A DNA stretch of 64,000 nt, taken from assembly GCA_947561395.2 (NCBI GenBank), contig OX387193.1, forward strand, positions 13,764,001 through 13,828,000, given 5' to 3'. This DNA is from Buxus sempervirens (Eukaryota; Streptophyta; Magnoliopsida; Buxales; Buxaceae). Every line of letters begins with the position of its first letter. Positions within the stretch are counted from its first letter, which is position 1. A program made the position numbers and the translations under genes. Of the stretch, positions 26,271 to 36,700 are shown one piece after another. Below the pieces are notes generated by a model. It did no database searches, was not told where the DNA came from, and saw only the letters and a list, made by a program, of their open reading frames with translations.

Positions 26271-28132
26271 AAGATACCCTTTTGATAGTTTGCTTTCATA
26301 ATGATGAATGCACCTTTAGGAGTCTGCATGAGAAGAGAAGTTTGACTGTGCTTCTGTTTTATAACATCTAGTGTTTGAAGGCATTGTATCAATTGCCTTG
26401 ATTCTGTTGCTCTATCAGATGACACACTGCATTACCATCCGCTATTAAGTCCTACCTTATATAGGAGAAAACAAGAAACATTTACGTATGATTATTCATG
26501 ATAAAGAGTGGGCAGTGGCAGTGAGGAGTTTCTAGGCTTTCTTATTGATTTAACCGTTTTAATGTTTCATCGTGTGGAATTTAAGTGTAGTTTTTGAACT
26601 ACAATGTTAGCCCTGTGATTTCTCTTATAAGTAGGAAGTTTTGAAAAGATGGAAAAACTTGAAGTGGGATGAATTGATGGAATCACATAGAAGGGAGTCA
26701 TTGTTCTCTTTGTTATTACTTTTTTTTTTTTCTAGAATTTGCAGCTATGATCTCAGTCTTCTTTACCTGCTTAAGGGTTTACTGTGGAAGATTTTCCAAG
26801 GCTGATATCAAGTGGCTGCTATGCCATGTTGCAAAGTTGCAGAACAAAAATTTTGTTCTTGCAAGCAAAATGGGGTATAGGATTATCCTATATTTGGAAA
26901 AACTCAAAAGCTATGGCAAAATATTTTGTTTCAGAAAGTTGGAAATTGAGTTAAGAAGAATTCACAGAGGATTTTGGTCCTAACTTGTTAACAAGAAGTT
27001 ATTTCCAAATGTGCAAACAGTATAAAACATATGGAATCATTTGAGTTACTGAAGACATCACAAGAGTTACATTGCTATGACCCCACTCACGACAGACCTA
27101 ATTCATTGTGTGATCCGGATCTGACTCTCAAGAGTCAAGAGTCCAAGCTTATTTCATGGGTGGTACAAGACACTGTCATAGTCAATTAGACTAGGCTCCA
27201 CCATATAATAATGTGCATGGACTTTGTGAATTGAAGCTTGACTTTTGACCATTGGTGTTTGGCTGATACCAAGATTTTTCTGCAAAGGAAGCATGTTTGA
27301 AATCTTGGAGGGCTGACCTTAGTTGCCTCATCAAATAGCAAAGTTCAACACAAATGAGCTTTTTGATCATGCGAGTCATGTGACTCTAACTCTTCTATCT
27401 TTTGGCAAGCCTAATCAGGCTTATGGCTTTCATTTAGTTAAAATCAAGGTCCTAACTGACCTAATCGATGATACCTGGTTTATGCTTGCTCTTCACACCC
27501 AACACTCAACCCCAAAAGTAATTAAAACTGAATTCAGTTGAAGATTGCTTTCAGTTTTAAGAAACATTCAGATCAAATGAACCCAATAACTGAATTCGTC
27601 TTAGATTTCATGAGAAGCTTCCTGCTGATGAGAACCACAAAATGGTAAGCCAGGAGGAATGACCTATACATGCTAAATCTGTCTTCTGATATTTTTAAAA
27701 TTATTATAGCAATGCTTTATTCATCTTTGTGCATTGCTTAAACAAGAGAAACTTGTCCTCACAAAAAAATCCAATGAAAAGGCATTTTCAATACAATGTA
27801 ACTGCTTCAATATTGCCAACATTGCTACTCAAAAAGCACTCAAAAAATCGAAATGATCTGCAGCACTGATATGCTTGTATAAAACCCATAACTGCATTCA
27901 CCTTTAAGATTCTGAGACTTCACCAATAGTGTATTCACAAAATCAACCTTCATAATTTAATTCGGCATCCAAATTTTTAGCTCAAAGCAAGAATACCAAG
28001 AAAGGATCACTCCATTTCTTCACGTCTTCATCGGGTTAAAGTTCATATGTAATTTCCACAGAAAATCACTCAGAATTTTAACCCACCATACAAAAATTAA
28101 AAAAAAAAAAACTAGAATACCTGTTTTGCAAT
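26271..28132. other. intergenic, no gene seen
   Basis: No exon with convincing splice context or protein motif was found. Open frames at 26747-26983 and 27323-27541 have no recognisable similarity. Confidence 0.4.
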
Positions 28133-29160
28133 CTAGTCTTTATCATTCTCTGGCTGCCACCATGGAGGCCGGGGGAAATTCATTCCATGCTGTTTGACAG
28201 TTTCAAAAATATCAGCATTTCCCATGTCCATTGTCTTCTTCCTGGAACCATGTGCAATGAACTTGAAATCCTCCATTTCAACCCCTTCTGTAATTTCACC
28301 GTATGTTTAAGTCCTCTGCATTATTTGTTGTTTTTACAGAACAGGAAACCTTTTCAGCGTTAACACCAAGTCCTAAGTCTTCTTCAGCTGCTTTCAACGG
28401 AAAATCATCCTCAATATCCCTGCTTATGTCCTGAATTCGACCACTATCCACAAGCTCGGTCTGGAGAATTTCGTCTGATCTGTGAAAAATGCTTTCTTTT
28501 CCAAGTTCGTCAGAATAATTTGCTTCAACAAAATTTTTCTCCAATGTACATGCAGCATTAACAGTATCATCTACTTTCGGACGGTTTGAGTTCAAAACTT
28601 CCTCTAAAGGTTTCAGATTTTCGGATGGAGATTTATGCTTCTTTCTTCGATTCTGAAAACCAAATCTCCTTATCAGGAGATTTTCGCTTGGTTAATTCTT
28701 TACTTCACTCCCAAAAACCTCACCTGCACCAACTTCACCGTCATCAACATCATCATTTCTACGATAAACCCTTCTCCACAGGAGATTTATTCTCTGAAAA
28801 CACTAGATCGCTATCTCTACTTACATCAACTGTTCCAGAAAGATCAACAGTTAACCAACGGCCCATCAGATTTATCAAGATTCCCTTTTTGTTCCTCGGA
28901 GCTCATAACGACAAATTCTCCCAGTGGGATCTGAAACTCCTCTCGTGAAGTATCATCTTCCTTGTCGGAGTCATCCGGCGAAGAATTCATAACGATCCAA
29001 GCAGTCCACTGGAATCTCGTCAGGTTGCGATGACTCTTCGCAGAAGAAAAAACCCTCGGCCTTCCTCGCTAGCGCTTTGGAACTCGCAATAGTGAAGCAA
29101 ATCTTCTTGAGATGACGAAGCCCTAAACTGGTCGACGAGCAAAGCGAACGGATCAGCCAT
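28133..29160 (-). pseudogene. frameshifted gene for an unrecognised plant protein
   Basis: Reading leftward from an ATG at 29160, the frame opens MADPFALLVDQFRASSSQED and continues through acidic sequence. It is readable only by changing frame several times: near 29050, near 28975, after LVN near 28850, near 28770 and near 28310. The last segment contains FKFIAHGSRKK and GMNFPRPPWWQPE before TAG at 28135-28133. The coherent amino-acid character in each frame (DDSDKEDDTSREEF, EEDLGLGV) argues for a once-coding gene. I do not recognise the family. Sequencing errors or unseen small introns could explain some shifts, but five breaks make a pseudogene more likely. Confidence 0.6.
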
Positions 29161-29329
29161 TTTTCCGTTTCGATATGAAGCTCGTGAATATCGTCTAGGG
29201 TTTCAGCAGCTTCACTTTCCCGCGCTTTTATCAGGCTCAAAACTCGAAATTGAACCGTTTCTTTCGCGCGCTCGAGAAGCGGAACGCTAATTTGACGCGC
29301 GCGTCTGCGGGTACGCCCTAGTCCGGTTC

Positions 29330-29670
29330 CATGACTAGCGTAGGCAACGGTTCTGTTAATACCAATAAACCGAACCGAATCGAACCAAACCTAATAGGGT
29401 CGGTTTCTGATCGTCCTTAATCAGTTTCGTTTTTAGGGTCAAACTGATCTGAACTGAACCTATTACATTTATATACATATTTAAGTCAAGCCACCAACTA
29501 GGGACGGTTCAATTTATCAATTAATGTTTCTAAACCAAACTGAACTGATTCTATTAAGTTTGTTTTGTTTTTGTGTTAATTGGTTTTGGTTCGGACATCA
29601 ACTAGGGATGGTTCAATTTATCAGTTAAAACTGCTAAACTGAAATAAACCAATCGTGTTAAGTAGGATTT
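29330..29670. repeat. CCGAACCGAA-rich MITE remnant
   Basis: Dense AACCGAAC / GGTTCGG motifs and a repeated CAACTAGGGA(C/T)GGTTCAATTTATCA block (about 29506 and 29605) mark decayed non-autonomous repeats like those at 1226 and 61134. Ends and target duplication are not resolved. Nothing is recognised between 29670 and 31080. Confidence 0.45.
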
Positions 29671-31081
29671 GGGTTTGTGTTTATCGGAAAATGAGTAAAA
29701 AAATATAATTTTCATAATTTTAAAGTTTTCTTTGTATTTATTTGATGGAAAATTTAAGATGGTGGAAAATATTTTTCTTAATTATTAGAAAAATTAAATA
29801 AAATTACTTCTAATATTTTTCGGCAGAAGTAATTATCTAGAAAAACAGGAACATTACCACGATTTCCATATTACCACCATCCCATCATCATATCATCAAC
29901 ACACTTACAATCAGTACCACAACTAGCACACACATCTACACTATATATAACAAAAATACGTCCCTTGGAAAGCGTGCCAACAAAATTATACTTGAATTCC
30001 TTAAAAAGCCCTTACCGTTTGTAATTAAGGCATCACTAATATAGGATTAAAATAGTCAAAATTATATCCATTTGTTTAAAATGTGAATAGTTACAAAATT
30101 GTTTCCTTGCTCTACTTGTAGTACTGCATATGCACTCCGCTAGTATGTATATATATAAATTGCTTGTGATGGGGTTATATTCTTTTTCAAAGTTAGGTTC
30201 ATATTGAATAGCTTAATGTTAACTCAAGATTACTTGAATTGTGGGTCTTTGTAGCACAAATAAATGTGCAAAGCCCATGGCTAAACATGAGATTAGGCAT
30301 GTGAAACATGAGACTTGAAAATTTACTTTTTGGCATTGTTGGTTTTGAAAATAATTACTTTTCAATACTTACTTGAGCTATTCCAAAGACATTAATATTA
30401 GTTTATTAAAACATATGTTTACCATATTTTAACCTCTCACCTTTTCTCATTTGGATTACGAAGCTGTTGTGCACATGGTACCTACATTTTCTGACTTCAT
30501 ATCTATTCTAGCTTCAGATCATGAGGAGATTTGATGAGGTATTTTAAGGGATCAGCTTAGAACATGAATTAAACAAAACTCCTTCAAGAGCAGCACCTGC
30601 GTTTGCTTCTTCCGAAACTAATTTGCTTCCCAAATCTAGTGCAAAACCTCAAAACCTCCCAAGAATTGACTAGATGCATCCTGGCAAAGTCCTCCAGTTG
30701 CAGGCAGCTCATTTAGAATTTCCATGAGAGTCCAAACTTGACTTCTACAAAGTTAGGTAGTACTGGTAGTTTCCAAGAAATAAGACACTCGTTTTTGCAT
30801 CCCTTGGTTTTAAGTTCTTAATGATTTACGAATCCTTTTGTAATTGTTTTGGTGTTATATCATTCAATGATTATAGTTTAATCTTTTGATGTATTGGAAG
30901 CAATGGCTCTTATTTAGGGTTAAAGGATACACTACAAAAGGTATTTTTGGAATGTAAAAAGTACTAGGTTTAGGGTTAGTATATAATCATGTTGTACCCT
31001 AATTGAAAATAGTGGAATTTTTCACCGTCCCCAATGGATGTAAGCACACTAACGAACCACTTAAATTTCTATGTTTTCTTT

Positions 31082-31370
31082 ACGGATGGCAACCGGATGG
31101 GTTTAGGACAAGTTTTGGTGAACCGGAACCCACCCTTAAAGAAGTTTAGCCAATACCAAACTTTAACCTGCCCCTACTGGGTTTGTAACGAGGCCAGACA
31201 AGTTTGACCGAGTTGGAGTATAAAATGTAAAAAAAAAAAGTTTTTTAAATAGAATATATATATACAAAATTTGAACCTAAACGTAACCCGATTTTAACCA
31301 TACCAAACACTAATTAATAGGGATGCGGCACAGTGGATTACCCATTTAAGCTGAGCCATTGCCATCCATA
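31082..31370. mobile_element. MITE remnant with GGATGGCAAC / GCCATCC ends
   Basis: The left end CGGATGGCAACCGGATGGG and the right end CATTGCCATCC are inverted, with CCCACCC/GGGTTTG motifs inside. This resembles the outer element around 58668-59610. No matching target duplication was found, so the exact limits are uncertain. Confidence 0.45.
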
Positions 31371-31838
31371 GTTCTAATTGCTTTTCTTCTGCTCAATTTA
31401 TTGTGCACGTTACATGATTCCTTTGCTAATTATTTTTTTCTTTCTTATGAAATTAGGATTTTAGAATTCTTTCATAAATTTATTGATTTTTTAAAAAAAA
31501 AAATCAAAGGTAATAAGTTGTATGCATGAATATTAATTGATTAATCAATTGAATTATTATAATTTCTTTTAGGGTACGTTTGGATCGCAGGAATTGGAAT
31601 GCAGGAATTGGAATTGACAGGTAAAAATTTCAATTCTTTTGTTTGGTTGACCAATTCCCATAAGAATTAGAAATTACGTGTGAATTATTTAGGGTTCAAT
31701 TCCCATGACCCATAAGAATCATAAGTCTTATGGGGGGGTCGTTTTTTGTAATTCCTGCCGATTAACATTCACGCGGAATTAAAATCGGGTTTCACAATCG
31801 ACTCTCGACTCAGACATCTCTCGTCCCGTTCTCAAGCC

Positions 31839-31953
31839 TTCTTCTCGATTGATCTCCGATTTTGTCTTGTCCGCTCTGACAGAGTAGCTCCGCAACGACG
31901 GCTTGTTTCACACCCAGTGTGGAACTCCAGCATATGTTGCACCGGAGATTCTT
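31839..31953 (+). pseudogene. captured CIPK-like kinase activation segment
   Basis: The frame reads SDFVLSALTE, stop, LRNDGLFHTQCGTPAYVAPE. This is the DFG-to-APE activation loop of CBL-interacting (SnRK3) protein kinases, with DFG changed to DFV and a Q codon apparently turned into TAG. Only about 37 residues of the kinase are present, so it cannot be active. Confidence 0.75.
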
Positions 31954-32139
31954 CATTTCGTTACAGTGCTTGTTATCAGAGGAGGGCAAAGAACTAATAG
32001 ACGATTTGGACTGCTCCGACTTTTAACTTCGCTTTCGAAATCCAGATGCAGGAAGCAATGGCTGCGTCTCTCGCCATTCAACCTTCCACGTCGCCATCCT
32101 TACCGGAGCCTCCGGTGCTAGACGGCATTTTACTTAGCG

Positions 32140-32486
32140 GACTCTGTATCTCTAGAACTCGAGAGGTACTATCAACAAGTGAAGGATCGAGAGGAAAGTG
32201 AAGCCGTGATGCGTAGAATTTCAGAGGATCTCAAGCGACGGATGAACAATCACAAGTTTGCTCGAGAGATATTTGAGATTCCGGACGTAAGTTGGAGGGT
32301 ATACGGTGACAATGTGGAGAGGCCTTTCGGTGAGGGGTGTTCATCTCAGGACGGGAATGACACATTCAGGCTGTATTCCAAGGGTTTGGTTAGTGATGAG
32401 AGAGTGAAGGGTTCGATGATGGTTTTATCGGAAACTGGGGCGACGATTTGCGATCCTTTTCGATAATCTGATATTAGTGGTGAAGA
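32140..32486 (+). pseudogene. captured coding fragment, gene not firmly identified
   Basis: An open frame reads ELERYYQQVKDREESEAV, then RRISEDLKRRMNN, and further on LYSKGLVSDERVKGSMM and GATICDP. A shifted frame continues DNLILVV. The last part is reminiscent of plant RNase H-like family proteins, but this is a weak by-eye impression. It merges directly into the next PPR fragment. Confidence 0.4.
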
Positions 32487-32701
32487 TGGAAGAGAGAGAT
32501 GTGTTTTCATGGAATGTGCTGATCGATTGGTGGGTATGCTAAGTCAGGGTTCTTTGATGAGGCTTTGAATTTGTACCATCGAATGCTGTGGATTGGAATT
32601 AAGCCTGTTGTGTATACGTTTCCATGTGTTTTGAGGACTTGTGGGGGTGTGCCGGATTTGTCTAGGGGTCGGGAGGTTTTTGTTCATGTAATTAGATGTT
32701 A
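32487..32701 (+). pseudogene. captured VAC1/ECB2-like PPR fragment
   Basis: The sequence reads ERDVFSWNVL, then after a frameshift GGYAKSGFFDEALNLYHRML and YTFPCVLRTCGG, ending in a TAA at about 32699. These motifs match the PLS-class plastid RNA-editing factor VAC1/ECB2 (Arabidopsis At1g15510). Only about two repeats are present, with no E or DYW domain. Confidence 0.75.
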
Positions 32702-32890
32702 ATTAGGAAGAATGAAAGAAGCTCTTGGTGTCATTCGAGATATGGTTGCCAAAGGTCTTAATCCAGATGTTGTTAGTTACATCACAATTATTATAGGGTT
32801 CTGAGTTACAGCACAATTATTACAGGGTTCTGCAGAAATCGGGACATGGAGAATGCCTTCAAAGTTGAAGTAAGAGATGGTTGAAAAGTA
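32702..32890 (+). pseudogene. captured P-class PPR fragment
   Basis: GRMKEALGVIRDMVAKGLNP followed by DVVSY is a canonical P-class PPR motif, distinct from the preceding VAC1-like piece. A 31-bp block around 32777-32838 is duplicated (AGTTACATCACAATTATTA and a near copy), which introduces a TGA and breaks the frame. Confidence 0.7.
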
Positions 32891-33764
32891 GAGTTCAGTA
32901 ATACTGTTAATAAGGGTTTGAAAGGCAATCCTTATTCTTGGGCAATCTTCTATGGGGCTGTAGACTTTCCTTGTAGGTGTGTTGGTGCTCTTTTTGTGGT
33001 CACTGTACTGTTTTGTATCCTTGACTTTCCTTCAAAATATCCACATATTTACATATTTATAGCAACATTTTTTTAATGAATAATGTAATATTATATTTAA
33101 AAAGGATTAGAGAGTAGCTACCTTTGTTGATATTCTTAAGCAGGTCCTTCCACACTCACCTACAACAAGTGTTGATAGCGTGAAGCTAACAAGAAGATGG
33201 TCATAACAGCAAGAGAAGCTGCAATGTTGGAAGAGTGGGGTGGTTGAAAAAATGTAGTTGGGTTATGTGGCTTTAATTTGCTCAAAGTGTTTAAATATTT
33301 CAATTCTTACAGATTTGTTAGTGTCCAAACGGTGGAATTGGAATTCACGTGTGAATTTCAAGTAAATTCTATAAACTTAACCAAACACCAAAATTTTAAT
33401 ATCTATGAATTCAAATTCATTTGATTTCAAATTCATGTGCATTTGAATTCTCACGGATGTTTAAATTCATGCGATCCAAACGGACCCTTAGATGTATTGT
33501 CACATGTGTTGTTAATATTATGTAATCATCATAAATTTAAAAGTTCTTATACTTATTTATATAGCTAAGTAATTTGATCTTTGCTGTCCAAGTAAAACTA
33601 TCATTTAATAGGCTATATGTTTTATCTGGGGCATTACATTCATACATGAGGGTCAAAAACGTCAGAGAATATTTTGGGAAAATTATATTTTATTCATAGC
33701 AGATATATCTCTGTCCAAGAACTTTGAAACACAGACTCGCAGTTCTTACTCGAACTCTTCTACA

Positions 33765-36700
33765 ATGCCTCTCCAATCCTCCCCTTCATCTCCATCGCCT
33801 CTGCAACACCCTTTCCCTTTCTCTTCAACGTCCTTCTATTCACGATCCATTCTGTTGGGGTTTCGCAGCTGTATCGTTGTTCGAGAGGGTCGAATTCAGG
33901 GGAGGAATCCAATTGCCTGTTCGATTTCTCAGTTTCATAATTTCGGTACTGTTGATTACGAACGAAGGCCTGCGTTGAAATGGAGCTCCCTCTATCGTAG
34001 AATCTCGTTGATGGAGAATCCCGAGCTGGGTTCTTCCACTGTTCTGAATCGATGGGAGGAGGAGGGCCGGAAGCTAACCAAATGGGAGCTTTGTCGGGTT
34101 GTCAAGGAATTGAGGAAGTTTAAGCGATTCAAGCTAGCTCTTGGGGTAAACCTGATTTGGGTTTTCATTTTTCTCATTGTTTGATTTCAATTTCGTGGCT
34201 CTTGGCGGTGTATTACTTCTTGTTAGATGATGGATTGTTTTAGTGGTTGTAGAACTTATCCAATTTATTGCATTAGATTCAGATATTACCAGAATTGAGG
34301 AGCAGATTGACCATAATATGGGATATTGGATTAGTTTCATTTATGTTCTATGTTTGCATTTTGTGGGGTTATATTTGAATTTTTAAGTTCATGGTAGCTG
34401 TAGCCTGTACGGGCTTGTTAATGTATACTAGTACTGATGATTTTGGTTCTTAATCAACAACTTTACCGTGGTGTAAGTAACTAGGATATTGTTTTGTGAT
34501 TCTCTTACTTAAACATTTATGCTTTTGTCGCCTTCAATGATACATATTTTGTTAACAGAGTTGGAAGTTTGAAAACAATGAACTAGTTTACAGAGTATGT
34601 TGTAGAGATCATTCTGGTTCCCATTTCAGTTCTATTAATTCTTTTGTTTTTCTTGTTGACATTATCTAAATGGGTGGATTATTCTTCAAATTAGATGCTT
34701 ATAGACTTGTTTCCTCAGCACACCTTTTAGAAAAATACTTTACTTATATTAAGTCTTTCACATCATTGCTAGAATATTTTTGACAGCATGATTTCCAAAA
34801 GATATGCCCTTTAATTCTGACGACTTCAACAGAGCCTAGGCACCCTTTAGAACCATTAGTATGACCAACTCATTTTTATCTATTGGTTCCAGTTTCTGAA
34901 TTTGTTTCCCAATCTATATTGTTCAGGCTGTAGATGAATATTTATTGCTTGATCCACATAATTGTCAAGGGTAACATTTGATATTGCTTGCAAGACTAGA
35001 TTGCATGACTGAAACATTAGAAAAGGCACTGTTTTAAGTACCATGAATAAAGTTGGAACTTTACCAGTTTACTTCAATTCTTTTAGTTCCAAGGTGACTT
35101 GCTAAGACACTTCAGGCCATCTCAGTTGAATTCATCTTCAATTCTATGCTTTTCCTGATATCTCAACTTGATTCTTTCTGAAGAAAATGTTTCTAATTAT
35201 CTAAAGATAAACTAATATTTCCTCTTTATAATTGGGCTTCACCTAAATGACTATATCCACCATTAGAAACAGGTGTTAAAAGTGGTCTAATTTTTTATTG
35301 TTAAAAGGAAAGTAAAAAAGGGAAAAAAAATCCAGACAGATTTACATGATCATAAAACTCTTACTTTTTGACATTGAAATCAGTACCATTGTTTTCTTCT
35401 AATTGCAATCATCCTCTATCTTGTCTATCTCTTTCACACTCCGTTCATAAAGAAATCTCCTTAGGATATTTAAAATAAATTAATCTTTTATGGAACGTTT
35501 TGAAATTTTTAATTTCAATGGTGAGACTACCCTTGCAAAATGAGGATAGACCTGTAGTTTTAAGTGATTGTCCAATCCTGAGACAGTTGTCTGATCTCAT
35601 TCAATATCAGTCTCATTCAAGACATAAGGCATGTATTAAGACATAAGACATGTATTTGGTCAAAACACAATCAAACTAAGTTTTATTTGTTTTATCATCC
35701 ACCCCCATTCTACCAAGTGGAAACTTGATGTAGGATGAGTGGGACCCAAAGTCTAGATTAGTTAGTTATTTAGTAAAAGTAGAATTCCTATTTTCTTGCA
35801 TTAGGTATTTGAGTTATATTAAGAGTCTTTAAGAGGTTTTAGAGTTAAATTTTAACTTTAAGTTGTTTACTATGAGTAGGAGTCCTAATTTTAATAGATT
35901 TCTATCTTATTTTGGGGTCTTTTAAGGTCTATAAATAAGGGGTAAAGGTTGTACACGAATTTTTAGACATTATTTTTTAAAAGAATTACAGAGTTTCTCT
36001 CTCATCTTCCTTGTGGATTCAAGGTTATTTGCTGGTGGATTCCAGTTTTCTAGGATTAACGGAGATTAATCCTTGTCTTCGTAACTTTCATTGCGTCAAT
36101 TGGTATCAAAGCCAGGACTTGCCTAACGAGATGGCCAACAACGAGGGTGACGGTAACAATCCCATCGACGTTGTTCGTGGGCAAGAAGCGATTTGGGTGG
36201 CCATTGAAGAACAACGGCAATAGATGGCGGAGATTCGTCAGATGATCGTTGATATAGCTATTGATGCCAACCCTAATCAAAACGCTGTTGGGCGCGGAGC
36301 CGCAAGACTTGCCCAAGGATCCCTAGGCGTTGAAACTAGAAGGCCCTACCAACGACCCCATGAACGCAATGTTCGCGGGCATCATCGGGCACTATTTGGC
36401 AATGATGATTCGGACCTAGAAGAGGAGGAGATAGTTCGCGATCAGAGAGATCTTGAAGTTCGCAATAGAAGGTTCGAAGATTACCGTATCAAGGCAGATA
36501 TTCCTTCTTTTAGTGGGAATATGAATATCGAGGAATTTCTCGATTGGGTCTCAGAAGTTGAAAGATTTTTTGAGATGATGGAAGTTCGTGAAGAGAGACA
36601 AGTGAAACTTGTTGCTTTCAAACTGAAGAGTGGAGCAGCTGTCTGGTGGGACACGTTGCAGAATAATAGACGTCGACAGTGAAAAGTCCTAATCCATACG

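Larger units (their letters stand above)
31572..33487. mobile_element. Pack-type PIF/Harbinger-like element with captured gene pieces (1916 bp)
   Basis: The ends are inverted repeats, gggtacgtttggatcgca on the left and gggtccgtttggatcgca (complemented) on the right, 17 of 18 identical. They are flanked by TTA at 31569-31571 and 33488-33490. No transposase is seen. Between the ends lie, all on the + strand, a CIPK kinase activation segment, an unassigned acidic/basic coding piece, a VAC1/ECB2-like PPR piece and a second P-class PPR piece. Each is truncated or frame-broken. The GC-richer captured core contrasts with the AT-rich ends. Seen: TIR, TSD and fragments. Superfamily is inferred from the 3-bp TTA site. 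Confidence 0.8.

Noticed and set aside
36011-36223. 70-codon frame at the LTR/primer-site junction
   Set aside because: It begins inside the 5' LTR and is only the upstream part of the gag frame cut by a stop.
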